60,000 nucleotides of DNA from Polytrichum commune (GCA_950295325.1 OX485806.1:7256001-7316000); one strand, 5' to 3'. Shown: positions 43,301 through 56,363, numbered from the stretch's first letter. Notes: generated by a model not told the origin, from the sequence alone. Translations and numbers: made by a program.

Positions 43301-44073
43301 AATTTTTTATTTGAATGGGTGTTTATGCTCCAAACCACTTAAAAAATCTTTTATTGTGAACAAGCGCTTGCGAGCTTCTAGATCGGTGCTACACTAAGGT
43401 TGACGTTCTATTATAGACTTCTACTTGAAAGCCAAAAGCTAGGCAAATGATCGATGCCTTAGTGGAAGACTACAATTACATCAAGTTTGATGAAGAAGTT
43501 GGATTCTTTAAAGTGAATTTGAGGCCTTTAAAATGACACTTTAAGAAAATTATGCTATTTCAAGATGGTTAAGTAGCTAAAAAAAAATTAAAAAAAAAAA
43601 CCATAGCTTAGCGAATCCATGCAAAGTCTACAAAAAAATTTCAAAATTCATATGCAACCTACAAAACTTCTCAAAGTCGCCTTAAGAAAAGACCCTGCTA
43701 CTGTCAAGTAGGGGGGGGGGGTTATTGATGTTGGATTGCTAAGTGAGAATCACCAAAAAAATACCTTGTTATAGGTGAGGATCTTCTATTAAATAAAGGT
43801 TTTGTTCTCCTTTTGTGGATCACTTCTTACAATGTCTCGTTGAGCAGATGGATCGGTGATTCGCCATTGCGATTGGCCAAAGTTGGTCCTCTTCAAAAAG
43901 TGTTCTTGCATCCTTCATACACTACTATTATGAATGATTGAAGTGGTGCTATTTTATACTTAAGATGCATGTGATTAATCATCTTTTAATAATGACTTAC
44001 TCCATGGCACCGTTGCACTACTTATTAACGGCTTAAGAATTAAAAATGGGTGTCACCAAAGGAAAGGCGTCAC
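40330..44073. other. No recognised gene; scattered weak coding-like traces
   Basis: 40639-41000 (plus) reads through one or two stops as NHIFINMTMLNDILEAM ... SYIVFASNFFTSIGVALLHP..., and 41480-41600 as VVEDETPHVLNKLKDFVMEE. They may be remnants of a degraded transposon gene, but I recognise no family. Homopolymer runs (poly-A at 43581-43600, poly-G at 43712-43721) occur. The rest looks noncoding. Confidence 0.3.
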
Positions 44074-45291
44074 TTTAAGGCCTCAGAACCTTACGCCACG
44101 GTCATTGGTTCCGAAATAAATCATTTTTTAACATGTCCATATAGAACTAGCACCAAACCATAACAATGTTTGAAAATTTTCCGTCCGTTGGTAGTACCCA
44201 ATGGCTCTACAAGTATCAACACAAAATGTAATGAAGCTCAATGGGATTCCTAACTGTAGATCCTATCAGTATAGGATGAAATTTATCCAATCATTTCTTG
44301 TCCACAAAACTTGTGATAAATGTGAGTTAAATATAAGGTAGACGTGCCTACATCGAACACAACAATAATCTGGACAACTATATTTGAGTGGTATGTGGTT
44401 AGTTGTGAATCTAAGAAGTGGCACCAAAAAGACATGTATTCAAAAGAGATTAGACTACGTGCTCAAAATATGTTAACATTCTAGGCGCAATGGTTAACAT
44501 GATTGAGGATCTACATGACCACTTAACACGCACAACAATCTTCACTTTGTTAATGCATAAGATAGTCTTACGAGCTCCCAAAATTCTGAGGCACATGGCT
44601 ACGGGCCCAATTTGGGTTTGCTAATCATCTTGCACTAATCACGTGTTTCATATCCTTCGAGAAGTGCCTGCGTAGAGAAAAGTAACCATTTCAGACACAT
44701 CTACGTTACTGGGTTAGCATTTGGAATTCTGTGATGCACTTCATCACTATCCAAAACTACTAAGAAAAATCTGGAGGAGGTACCTGGATGCACTTACCAC
44801 CATCGCAACCCAGAACTTAAAGGAATGTGGCATTTGGTTCGCACACCAGATTGACAAGAAATTCCTGTGCTTTGGACAAGCACTGTTGCGCTTCATTGGG
44901 TCCTGTGCCTATCTAGTGTCACCCTCAGTGAATTTTCTAGTGAGGATTGAATGTCACGGTGACATACCAACTGTTAACCATTGATTCAGGTGCAACTTTG
45001 GAACGAACTTTTTGAAGATGAATTGCTGCACATGTTGAGCGCTATCATCTCTCGTCAAAGCCTCGTTGGAGTGTACAATGCAAAAGTGTAGCTTCAACAA
45101 CAACAATAATTAAGCAGCTTGGCAGTGGAGATGGGCAGTATCCACGGAGAATGGTGCATATCTGTGAGAGTAGCGCAAATCTGAGAATTTGGATCCAATT
45201 TCTGACTTTTCTGAGCTCGACCTTGGAAACCCATAACGTTCGAAAGGAAACCGGAAGATCGGAAGTACAAAAACCCTCTGAACAAAGATGA

Positions 45292-46063
45292 ACTCACTTA
45301 CCTGGGCGGGGTGAATCCATGATCCTGAAGGTGGATGGCTTAGAGGAGCCTGCCCCATTGCACTTCGGGCCGGCTGACTGTAGTATCTTCCTACGGGAGG
45401 CATACATGTCATAATTTGTGGCAGCGGGGGCTCGCGTTCGCGCGGCCCTCACCCAATTGAAACCTAAAGTGGACATGTGGAAGTATGCTTAAAGATACAT
45501 CGAAGATTTCCAGGAAAATAAAATGAGTATTAGGGTTGATGAATGCAGTCGTTTGCAACTGAAGAATGTGTGGTTCATCTCTGTTTGCAATTCTTGGACT
45601 TCCCATTAGAATCCATGAAACCTCGATGCATTAAATTATATTCCACACAAACTACGATTATCTTCTCCCACATCTTCTTGTCAAGGAGAGAAAAAAGAAA
45701 ATGATGAAACTCCACTGATGGATGCTCTTTACATGTTCTCACATTTTGCACATATACTGGGGGAACCTTGACTTGTGGAGTCTGGATTCAGAATACATTC
45801 AACTTAGTCAATATAAAATTCTCAACATTGGATGATTCTACATATTGTTAGTGCACAAATTCTAGGGCTCTCACAATAGGTTCATATTATCCGCGTTGGT
45901 GTAATTGGACGAGGGCCGCGCAAACATGAGTCCCTGCTGCCACAAATTATGACGTGTATGCTTCCCGGAGGGAGATACAAGACTCACCCAGCCCAAAGTG
46001 CAATGAGGCAGGCCCTTCACCTTGCAAATCGTGGATTCACCCCGCCCAGGTAAGTGAATTTGC
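45292..46063. mobile_element. Nested foldback element in the left arm
   Basis: Its ends are inverted about 160-bp sequences starting TCACTTACCTGGGCGGGGTG (left 45292-45463; right 45898-46063, reverse complement). They are GC-rich compared with their surroundings (for example the GCGGGGGCTCGCGTTCGCGC block), with roughly 80 percent identity by eye. About 430 bp of AT-rich sequence lies between. No coding capacity was recognised. The mirrored copy is at about 49976-50747. A tRNA-derived or MITE-like origin is possible. Confidence 0.6.
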
Positions 46064-46588
46064 CATCGTTTAGAGCTTATATATCATTCCAATATTCCAT
46101 CAACTTGTTTGAACTGTATGGGTTGTTCTACATAACAAGCCACATACTTTGATACAATTCAAGAGCCTCTCAAGCTTGGATTCAATCAATCCCTCAATTG
46201 TACACCACTTAACTTACACTTCATGTTGTATCCCTAAGATGATCTTCTTCTTCTTCTTCTTCTTATTCTTTTGTTTTTTTAAATAAAAAATTTAGGAGGA
46301 CGAGGTGTTGAATATGCAAAACCCTGAACCATTCACCAATTTGTGGTCATATTGAATTGGAAACATGTGGGATATTTGTCATAATCTCTTCATGAATGAC
46401 AAACCGTAGCAGGTGGTCATAGGATTGGTGTGAGGTTGAGCTACATTTTATACAAGCCAAATTTCAAAACATAACATCTGAAGAAAAATATACACTTTGA
46501 TGTTATTCTAGAATGACATATTAGAATTCATCGAGTAGATGGGGAGAAAATAAAAAACAAATCAAGAACTTGAGGTCAAGTATGAAAC

Positions 46589-46777
46589 GTGGATTGGCGA
46601 TTTGAAAGCAGAAGGGGTTGTGTATTTGTATGCAACTACTTGGCATGCACTAGATGCAATTACACATCTACCTTTGTGTCACGAAACAACTTGAAGTCTC
46701 ATTTTCAAAGTGTGCAACACCTTTCAAAATTAGTGGATGCAGGTGGATGCAGGTGGATGCAGTTGGACCAAAAATAA
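46589..46777 (+). pseudogene. Short frame with possible C2H2-like finger, left arm
   Basis: It encodes CNYLACTRCNYTSTFVSRNN then LKSHFQSVQHLSKL. The pattern C-x2-C...H-x5-H could be a zinc finger of a transposon protein. The mirror copy in the right arm (49448-49260, minus strand) looks identical. Only about 62 codons are open. Confidence 0.3.
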
Positions 46778-47314
46778 GACAAAAGACTTTGCAATTTAGC
46801 TTTGCAAAAGTTGTTAGGCTACCAACTTACGATTGCGGACATTTCACTTGTTGATATGAAGGTGCATATGGAAAAATTCTTGTGTACATGTCATGGTTAT
46901 CATGAGAACCAAATCACCATTTCATGAGTTATTGTAGCACTAGGTCTTTGAAATTGGACCTTCAAGGTGGTTGTGAATATTATGTTGTTTCTCAATACAT
47001 AGAAAAAAAAACATTTCAATAGTGGATGGTACATTTCGGCATGTGAAGTGTATGGATTCCATGTGTACTTTGTGTCCTTTGATTCCTAAGATGGAAGATT
47101 TCTAGAAGAGAATCTACAAAGAGACTCTATCAATCTCTAATATTAGGAGTGAAATTGGAACATAAGAATTGAAGGACTCAGCAAGACGACTTTCTCTTCA
47201 GACTGATGCATTATCAAGCCAACTCTTCATGATAAACAAAACTTGTAAGTTGTTTTGCTTCCAAAACTTATCTCAAGAATAAGTCGAAGAATGTTATTAT
47301 GGAGCAATCTTGGC

Positions 47315-47869
47315 CAAAGGTTGCTAGTTTTTTCAAGAAAGCTTATGAGATAGGCACATTTGATGGCACGCCAACTTTGTTAAATCTTCTCATTGACACG
47401 GGCAAAATTTTGTTGCATGTTGATAAATGTGGTGGTAAGGGTTAGGGAAAACGATACTTAACAAACACCAAGTTGTTATTTGAGATGTTATAGAAAGTTG
47501 GCAATCATGTAGCTCATAATTGTATGAGTGTCAACCTCCTTTGACATGTTCAAAATACCAATCTCTAGATTTTTAGAAGAAATGGAACCCCAAGATGATA
47601 TCAAACATCATGTTTGCTTGCACTGTTTTGCACAATATTATCATAAAGGATGAACTCCACACTAACTTGGAGCCTTTATATGACTTCGATACGCCAAACA
47701 ACCTATGAAGGGGTGTGACATTTGAGCAATATTGAGACTTTGTGGGTCAAGTAGAAGATAGCAATTCCCATTACGATATGAGGAATGACCTCATTGAACA
47801 TTTGCAGGCCTTCAAAGGCCAATGTATGAAATCTAAGAATAAAATCTACTTTGGCTATTCAAGTACAAA
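47315..47869 (+). repeat. 555-bp segment duplicated on the far side of the assembly gap
   Basis: 47315-47869 is identical by eye to 48070-48624, with exactly 200 N between. This is what results when two overlapping contig ends are scaffolded without being merged. It most likely represents one copy in the real genome. Confidence 0.85.
47578..47822 (+). pseudogene. PIF/Harbinger-type transposase C-terminal remnant
   Basis: The plus strand reads MFACTVLHNIIIKDELHTNL, EPLYDFDTPNN, GVTFEQY-stop-DFVGQVED and HYDMRNDLIEHLQAFKGQ. The CxxLHNxI...DE block and the final H-x-x-RNDLIEHLW-type block are typical of PIF/Harbinger (HARBI1-like) transposases. Stops interrupt it and the N-terminal catalytic part is missing or unrecognisable. 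The same remnant appears again at 48333-48577 because of the duplicated contig end. It lies in the spacer of the giant inverted repeat. Confidence 0.6.
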
Positions 47870-48069
47870 NNNNNNNNNNNNNNNNNNNNNNNNNNNNNNN
47901 NNNNNNNNNNNNNNNNNNNNNNNNNNNNNNNNNNNNNNNNNNNNNNNNNNNNNNNNNNNNNNNNNNNNNNNNNNNNNNNNNNNNNNNNNNNNNNNNNNNN
48001 NNNNNNNNNNNNNNNNNNNNNNNNNNNNNNNNNNNNNNNNNNNNNNNNNNNNNNNNNNNNNNNNNNNNN
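47870..48069. other. Assembly gap (200 N)
   Basis: A run of exactly 200 N, a conventional fixed-size gap. The flanking sequences overlap by 555 bp, so the true gap may be zero or negative. Confidence 0.99.
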
Positions 48070-48624
48070 CAAAGGTTGCTAGTTTTTTCAAGAAAGCTTA
48101 TGAGATAGGCACATTTGATGGCACGCCAACTTTGTTAAATCTTCTCATTGACACGGGCAAAATTTTGTTGCATGTTGATAAATGTGGTGGTAAGGGTTAG
48201 GGAAAACGATACTTAACAAACACCAAGTTGTTATTTGAGATGTTATAGAAAGTTGGCAATCATGTAGCTCATAATTGTATGAGTGTCAACCTCCTTTGAC
48301 ATGTTCAAAATACCAATCTCTAGATTTTTAGAAGAAATGGAACCCCAAGATGATATCAAACATCATGTTTGCTTGCACTGTTTTGCACAATATTATCATA
48401 AAGGATGAACTCCACACTAACTTGGAGCCTTTATATGACTTCGATACGCCAAACAACCTATGAAGGGGTGTGACATTTGAGCAATATTGAGACTTTGTGG
48501 GTCAAGTAGAAGATAGCAATTCCCATTACGATATGAGGAATGACCTCATTGAACATTTGCAGGCCTTCAAAGGCCAATGTATGAAATCTAAGAATAAAAT
48601 CTACTTTGGCTATTCAAGTACAAA
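48070..48624 (+). repeat. Second copy of the 555-bp gap-flanking segment
   Basis: Identical by eye to 47315-47869 with a constant offset of 755. It includes the second apparent copy of the PIF/Harbinger C-terminal remnant. Probably an assembly duplicate. Confidence 0.85.
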
Positions 48625-49048
48625 TCAATGTCCTCTTCACTATCTTCTTGTTGGTTCTTTCTAATTTTTGCGCTAATTTGTTCTACACTATTGCAAGCTT
48701 GTTCTCCTAAACCCAAAAATTGATTATAAGGAAACATGGAGGCAAATTGTGGTTTGTGACAGTGATTGGGAGGCATCATGGGAGTAGAATGCACCGTATG
48801 TTGTTGTCATCGTCATGATCTTCGTCATAGTTGCTTGAGTGATGACCATTTTTTGCTCCCGAACGAGAACATCTTCCCTAGGGCAACAATGGCATTCTAG
48901 ATGGTGAATTATCAACCCTAGCACCCCTGCCATCCGCATTCCCCACATGATGGGCCGGAATCCCATCCCCCAAGGCCCTGCCTAGTGCAATTTTTGCGCC
49001 CCGGCCATTCACTTGCGAATTCCCCACCTAGAATGCCACATAATATTC
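48625..49048 (-). other. Right part of the inverted-repeat spacer
   Basis: On the minus strand an acidic segment (NYDEDHDDDNN) and AKIRKNQQEDSEEDIDLYLN can be read in different frames. They may be relics of the companion ORF of a PIF/Harbinger element, but no motif is secure. Confidence 0.25.
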
Positions 49049-51933
49049 ACAACATAATATTCACAACCACCTTGAAGGTCCAATTTCAAAGACCTAGTGC
49101 TACAATAACTCATGAAATGGTGATTTGGTTCTCATGATAACCATGACATGTACACAAGAATTTTTCCATATGCACCTTCATATCAACAAGTGAAATGTCC
49201 GCAATCGTAAGTTGGTAGCCTAACAACTTTTGCAAAGCTAAATTGCAAAGTCTTTTGTCTTATTTTTGGTCCAACTGCATCCACCTGCATCCACCTGCAT
49301 CCACTAATTTTGAAAGGTGTTGCACACTTTGAAAATGAGACTTCAAGTTGTTTCGTGACACAAAGGTAGATGTGTAATTGCATCTAGTGCATGCCAAGTA
49401 GTTGCATACAAATACACAACCCCTTCTGCTTTCAAATCGCCAATCCACGTTTCATACTTGACCTCAAGTTCTTGATTTGTTTTTTATTTTCTCCCCATCT
49501 ACTCGATGAATTCTAATATGTCATTCTAGAATAACATCAAAGTGTATATTTTTCTTCAGATGTTATGTTTTGAAATTTGGCTTGTATAAAATGTAGCTCA
49601 ACCTCACACCAATCCTATGACCACCTGCTACGGTTTGTCATTCATGAAGAGATTATGACAAATATCCCACATGTTTCCAATTCAATATGACCACAAATTG
49701 GTGAATGGTTCAGGGTTTTGCATATTCAACACCTCGTCCTCCTAAATTTTTTATTTAAAAAAACAAAAGAATAAGAAGAAGAAGAAGAAGAAGATCATCT
49801 TAGGGATACAACATGAAGTGTAAGTTAAGTGGTGTACAATTGAGGGATTGATTGAATCCAAGCTTGAGAGGCTCTTGAATTGTATCAAAGTATGTGGCTT
49901 GTTATGTAGAACAACCCATACAGTTCAAACAAGTTGATGGAATATTGGAATGATATATAAGCTCTAAACGATGGCAAATTCACTTACCTGGGCGGGGTGA
50001 ATCCACGATTTGCAAGGTGAAGGGCCTGCCTCATTGCACTTTGGGCTGGGTGAGTCTTGTATCTCCCTCCGGGAAGCATACACGTCATAATTTGTGGCAG
50101 CAGGGACTCATGTTTGCGCGGCCCTCGTCCAATTACACCAACGCGGATAATATGAACCTATTGTGAGAGCCCTAGAATTTGTGCACTAACAATATGTAGA
50201 ATCATCCAATGTTGAGAATTTTATATTGACTAAGTTGAATGTATTCTGAATCCAGACTCCACAAGTCAAGGTTCCCCCAGTATATGTGCAAAATGTGAGA
50301 ACATGTAAAGAGCATCCATCAGTGGAGTTTCATCATTTTCTTTTTTCTCTCCTTGACAAGAAGATGTGGGAGAAGATAATCGTAGTTTGTGTGGAATATA
50401 ATTTAATGCATCGAGGTTTCATGGATTCTAATGGGAAGTCCAAGAATTGCAAACAGAGATGAACCACACATTCTTCAGTTGCAAACGACTGCATTCATCA
50501 ACCCTAATACTCATTTTATTTTCCTGGAAATCTTCGATGTATCTTTAAGCATACTTCCACATGTCCACTTTAGGTTTCAATTGGGTGAGGGCCGCGCGAA
50601 CGCGAGCCCCCGCTGCCACAAATTATGACATGTATGCCTCCCGTAGGAAGATACTACAGTCAGCCGGCCCGAAGTGCAATGGGGCAGGCTCCTCTAAGCC
50701 ATCCACCTTCAGGATCATGGATTCACCCCGCCCAGGTAAGTGAGTTCATCTTTGTTCAGAGGGTTTTTGTACTTCCGATCTTCCGGTTTCCTTTCGAACG
50801 TTATGGGTTTCCAAGGTCGAGCTTAGAAAAGTCAGATTTGCGCTACTCTCACCGATATGCACTATGCTCCGTGGATACTGCCCATCTCCACTGTCAAGCT
50901 GCTTAATTATTGTTGTTGTTGAAGCTAAAATTTTGCATTGTACATTCCAACGAGGCTTTGAAGAGAGATGATAACGCTCAACATCTGCAATTCATCTTCA
51001 AAAAGTTCGTTCCAAAGTTGCACCTGAATCAATGGTTAACAGTTGGTATGTCACCGTGACATTCAATCCTCACTAGAAAATTCACTCAGGATGACACTAG
51101 ATAGGCACAGGACCCAATGAAGCGCAACAGTGCTTGTCCAATGCACAAGAATTTCTTGTCAATCTGGTATGCGAACCAAATGCCACATTCCTTTAAGTTC
51201 TGGCCGGGTTGCGATGGTGGTAAGTGCATCCAGGTACCTCCTCCAGATTTTTCTTAGTAGTTTTGGATAGTGATGAAGTGCATCACAGAATTCCAAATGC
51301 TAACCCAGTAACGTAGATGTGTCTGAAATGGTTACTTTTCTCTATGCAGGCACTTCTCGAAGGATATGAAACTCGCGATTAGTGCAAGATGATTAGCAAA
51401 CCCAAATTGGGCCCGTAGCCATGTGCCTCATAATTTTGGGAGCTCGTAAGACTATCTTATGCATTAACAAAGTGAAGATTCTTGTGCGTGTTAAGTGGTC
51501 TTGTAGATTCTCAATCATGTTAACCATTGCGCATAGAATGTTAACATATTTTGAGCACGTAGTCTAATCTCTTTTGAATACATGTCTTTTTGGTGCCACT
51601 TCTTAGATCCACACTCAAATATAGTTGTTCAAATTATTGTTGTGTTCGATGTAGGCACGTCTACCTTAGATTTAACTCATATTTATCACAAGTTTTGTGG
51701 ACAAGAAATGATTGGAGAAATTTCAGCCTATACTGATAGGATCTACAGTCAGGAATCCCATTGAGCTTCATTACATTTTGTGACTTTTGTGTTGATATTG
51801 GTAGAGCCATTGGGTACTACCAACGGAAAAATTTCAAACATTGTTATGGTTTGGTCCTTGTTCTATATGGATATGTTAAAAAATCATTTATTTCGGAACC
51901 AATGACTGTGGCCTAAGGTTCTGAGGCCTTAAA
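49049..51933 (-). repeat. Right arm (2.9 kb) of the giant inverted repeat
   Basis: Reverse complement of 44074-46988. It carries the mirrored foldback element (about 49976-50747) and the mirrored short Cys/His frame (49448-49260). The outer end reads GGTTCTGAGGCCTTAAA. The immediate flanks of the two arms (CAC before 44074, TCACCGG after 51933) do not give an obvious target-site duplication. Confidence 0.9.
49976..50747. mobile_element. Nested foldback element in the right arm
   Basis: Mirror copy of 45292-46063, with the TTCACTTACCTGGGCGGGGT end at 49979 and its inverse near 50745. It was present before the arms duplicated, because both arms carry it at the same place. Confidence 0.6.
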
Positions 51934-54900
51934 TCACCGGTGGTGGACGATTCGTAGATGTTTAGGCTAACATAGACCTCAAATTTTTTTTTTGATGTTG
52001 ACCATCTCTACGAAAGACAATGCAATCATTTTACCTTTTACCACATACACGAATATGATCTTCATGGTGTATTGAGTGGACTCCTCTACCACCTTAGCAC
52101 CTCATTTCTCAACTTGATCATTCACCAAATATGTAGCTATTGTTGGTAAAGAAAAATTTCTTATGTTTTCACCAATGTTTTTAAACACCAAATGCTTCAA
52201 TTGTGAGCATTCATCTCATGCCTACAAAAAACCTCCCTATAATGAACGATTGAATCTTAAAGGTAGAAGATCTAATTCGTCAATAACTTTACACTAGACC
52301 CATATGGATCGGGACATTTCCTTATTTGCTCCATAGTTCAGCCCATAAACTGCTACCGAGAATGAAATTATAAAGATGAAAAATAAATTTCAGAATATCA
52401 TACTCAACAAAAAGGGTGCATGAATGATTTACAAGTGCCATACATTGATTGGGCAAACATGACCACCTAGCATCGGGAGACCTCCTGATGCAAGTTGCTC
52501 CACACAACTGTAGCAAAGCTTTTGCTTTGCAAGACCACCCGATGCAAGAAACTCAACACAATGTATCAAATTACCCTAACCACAAGCACTCAAAGCATTT
52601 GCATTGAAAGTGCTTCCAATGCAACAACTTTTTTTTTAAATTTATTCATTAATTAAAAAAGCTCACCAACAATGTAGCATTGCAAAGTAATTGCATCAGG
52701 AGGGCTTATGGTGCTAGAAACTCCACACAATGTAGCAACACAAGCACTTGCATTAGGAGGCTCATTATGCAACTCTTCATAATTAAAAACCAATTGAAAA
52801 AAATGCAAGATATGAACTTACTTAATTACCTACAAATGTGCAACAACTTATGTTTGTGCATGCTACCTTCTTTCCGATGGAATTTAAACAACTTGTCGAT
52901 TCGCACCACTAAATGCTCTTCCTAACAATAGATGAAAAGGTCTACGATGGATGAATAATGGATGAAAGATGGATGGGGATAGCAAGGAGGATGGTAATCT
53001 AAATATTGTTGTTAATCATGAAGGTTATATGCTTGCTCCACAACACAATCGGACTTCGTTGTCAAATCATAAATGAAAATGGCTTTGGGAGAGCTCCCCA
53101 TATGTATTACTCCCAGCATGAACACACTGCCCTAATGGATCACAACGCTATTTGGATAACGTGTAGACAATATTGCATTATGAGTGGTTATCATCAAAAT
53201 TGTTGGCCAGCAATTGTCATTTTAAAAGATTATATTGGTAATGTGTTGTGGGCATTTCATTAATGATCACCTTATGGATGTAATGACAATGCTAACATCC
53301 CGCCTCCGCAATACATTCCGCACCAAAAAGATCCCTTGAAATATGCGTACTATTAGTATCACATTTGCAGTGTGAAATCTAATCGTTGCTCCCTCCACAA
53401 CTTTCTCTTGCGTATATCAAATAAGTCATGTTGTGTATCTCAAAACGTCAATATGAGTCTGTCAAGTCTATATACGTGGCATGAAAGAAACTCTCATAGT
53501 TGACCTAAATATGGTCATATTCTATCACCTTCGTAAAAATTGGATGATGTAATTATGTGTGTGAAACACTATCACAATGGAGGTGTTACCCCTATATCGA
53601 TGTTTCCGACAATATCGGGAGGCCTCCCAATGCTTAAACATTTCCAGGTTTTTGGTATGTTGCACAAGAGCTCAAAATAAGTATTAACTTGTGCAAAATC
53701 CAGTTCATAACTCTAGAAATTTTAGTTGTGCGCACTCCAAGGAATGCACTTGCATCTAACAAATATTGAAAAATGATTTTAATTAATTTGAAGTAATGCA
53801 AGTAATCACCTTTGATTTTGGTTTGTTATTTTCTTTTGTCATCATCAAAGGGACAAGTATGGTAGAGGCTCGGTGACGTTTAGAATGAGATATGATGATA
53901 GTGCTTTTGCTTAGCATGGGTTGGTGACAAAATAGGTATCGTTGTTGAGGATTCACAACAATGATAAGAATCCTAGGATAATGATTCTATCTAAGAGATT
54001 GGAAAAATCCCTATACATCCAATGAAGGATCACTAAAGATTTGAATATAATGAGATTGATTTGAGAATGACCTCCATAAAAAAACCATTCAGAGCACTTC
54101 GTTTTGAGCTTGCAACCTTTGGAATATCACACTCCTTGTTGTGTATGTGTTGGTCCACACCGTTATGTAGTTTGTATGCCCTTCCATAGTCATAGTGTTT
54201 ATGTCCTTATATAATCTCCATCCTTGTTGTATGTGGTTTCAATTGAGACAATTGCCTAATTGAGGTGAGATGAGCAACCCAAAGGTTGTTGTACATTAAC
54301 CCCTTAGATAATGCAGGGCAAACCAAAGGTTCTTTTGGTGTCTCTTGGCTTACCATGGAGCAGGCTCAACTGAGGAATCACATCATCAGTAGAAGAGCAA
54401 GGGAAATTGAAATGTGTTGGTAAATGCTATTTATGAATTTGCTACAACTTAAATGATAACATGGAAGAGGCAAACGAGCCTTTTTGATGCATGATTTTTT
54501 TATTAGGCCATAGTCTTTGTGCATGTATGATCGAATTTAGTAAAAATGTTCATAAAGGCATTGTATCTTAAGGCACCAAATTAAAGAACCCAAAATCAAG
54601 AAAATCAAGAAAATCAAGAAAAAATAACCGAGATTGTGGACCTTTAACATGAGCAGTGGTATGGCCTATTGCTCACACATTGGATGCTTACTTTTGTGAT
54701 TGGCGATGAGGTAAGACAATTGCATGACAATATAATTAAATTATAAATCAATTAAAGAAGATTGAAAACCATGTGTGAATGATTGCACTACCAATTCATG
54801 TTACATTAAAAAAAGGTTAATTAACACGAGACTATTGCCACACCAAAGTGCCCTTGGTTGTGGTAAAAAGACTTAAATGGGTTATTATTTGCAAGATTAT

Positions 54901-56363
54901 TGACAGTGGTTGTGCTTAGGCTTGCACACCGCACATGGTCCAATTAGAATGAACTCACTGCCAAACTATTGCTTAGGTAAAATAATGTGAGACTGAGAGA
55001 TTGTCATCAATGCATGTACTATGATTGAGAGACTCTTAAATTTTTTGTTTTAAATGTATGAAAGGTTAATGAAAGTCCTAGTTGACTTGGAATAAACCTA
55101 GCATTGTACTAATAAAACTTATTTGAGACACCCAAATGACCTAAAAAACGCCTTCAAGTCTTCCCTTGGGTTTTGAGTGTTTCCTTGGGCTTTGTTGTAT
55201 CCAAAATATGAACTACATGATAGGAGGGGGGGGGGGGCGTATTTCTTCATTTTCATATTGTAGTTGTTGTATGGACATTGTCACTGCAATAGGTGAATTT
55301 GATTATTTGTACTTTGAGACTTTGGCTAGGAGTGAAGGGGGGGGGGGGGGGGGAGGTTTAGTGGTAGGTGGAGCTCCCAAGGTGGTGAATGCTAAGGGTT
55401 GTAATTTAGATTTGTTGGGGCAAAATGTGACCGCGCATTTGTTTATTCCCACTTTACTCCTAAGTTCATGTGGGAAACGACTTGAACTATATTTTGGACA
55501 ATTTTCCTATTTCAAAGGCGAACATACGGAATAACTAGAAGCATCTCAATGGATATCAACCGGTTGATGCTAAAGAAGCAAGGGACAATGACCGAGTTGG
55601 CTAAAATGAAATGTATATTAAATGCAACGTATTTGGTTTGCCTCACAATTTGCTTTTGAAACGACGACAATACAAACAAACAAAAAAAACAAGCAAACGT
55701 GAGAACCGTCCTTTACAAGTGCATTGCATCACATTGTGTGTGCCATGCAAAGAAGCCACCATGGGTTCCTTGAGCACCGAAAAGTGGCAAACTTGAAGAC
55801 AAACACGACACCGAAGAGTAATAAGTTCATGGGAGGACGAGGTTCGATATTTAACTTACGTGTAGGGCAAGGGGAAAGGGTCCATGACAAAAGTAGTATG
55901 TGCAACGTGGAGATATTTCACCATGCAAGGTTGGTATTGATTCACCAATGGCCGCTTGCCCAACACCCAAAGTGGGCTTCCCAACCTTCTCAATGATTAT
56001 CATTCATCTCAAGGGTCATGACCGATCACCCATCAAAGAGGAGAAGGGTTATCATAACTCATCACAAAAAAAATTCATTCATTGAGGTGTGGTATTATTC
56101 ATAATTTTCATATTTTGTCCGTGAGTTATTTGGTTGTGATTGATAACCAACCCGAGAAGGTGGATGACATCATCGTTGTTGCGGTTCGTCATCCACTCTC
56201 CTCTTGTTGGTTGTCTAGTTCATAACCACACCATGAGTAAATTTGAGGACCGTCCTTCTTGGGCAATTCATACAGTCAATTTGTTTGCAACATATTTCAA
56301 CCAAGTCAAATTGTGCTTTCCTCAAATAATAATAATAATAAATAAATAAATCCTTGTAACAAT
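51934..56363. other. Long stretch without a recognised gene
   Basis: No convincing coding signal was found on either strand. Short palindromic motifs around GGGAGGCCTCCC recur (52470, 53614; also 43150). 52470-52760 has loosely repeated text (aactc(c/a)acacaatgtagca). Poly-G runs lie at 55226-55236 and 55338-55352, and a simple repeat (aaatcaaga) near 54590-54620. Open frames near 55166-55534 are Gly-rich only because of the poly-G runs. Confidence 0.35.

Larger units (their letters stand above)
44074..46988 (+). repeat. Left arm (2.9 kb) of a giant inverted repeat
   Basis: 44074-46988 matches the reverse complement of 49049-51933. The outer end is TTTAAGGCCTCAGAACC..., the inner end ...GGTGGTTGTGAATATTATGTTGT. 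The inner part (about 46560-46980) looks identical between arms. The outer parts differ by scattered substitutions and small indels, including an 18-bp difference near 45185-45215. It contains a nested about 770-bp inverted element (45292-46063) and a short Cys/His-bearing frame (46589-46777). Confidence 0.9.

Noticed and set aside
47742-48200. Open frames crossing the N run
   Set aside because: The 200 N translate as unknown residues, so the frames are artefacts of the gap.
44074-51933. Palindrome as a pure read artefact
   Set aside because: The arms differ by substitutions and indels, including an 18-bp difference, so they are not simple mirrored copies of one read. Only the duplicated gap flanks look artificial.
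55166-55534. Gly-rich 122-codon frame
   Set aside because: Its length depends on two poly-G runs and it has no recognisable domain.
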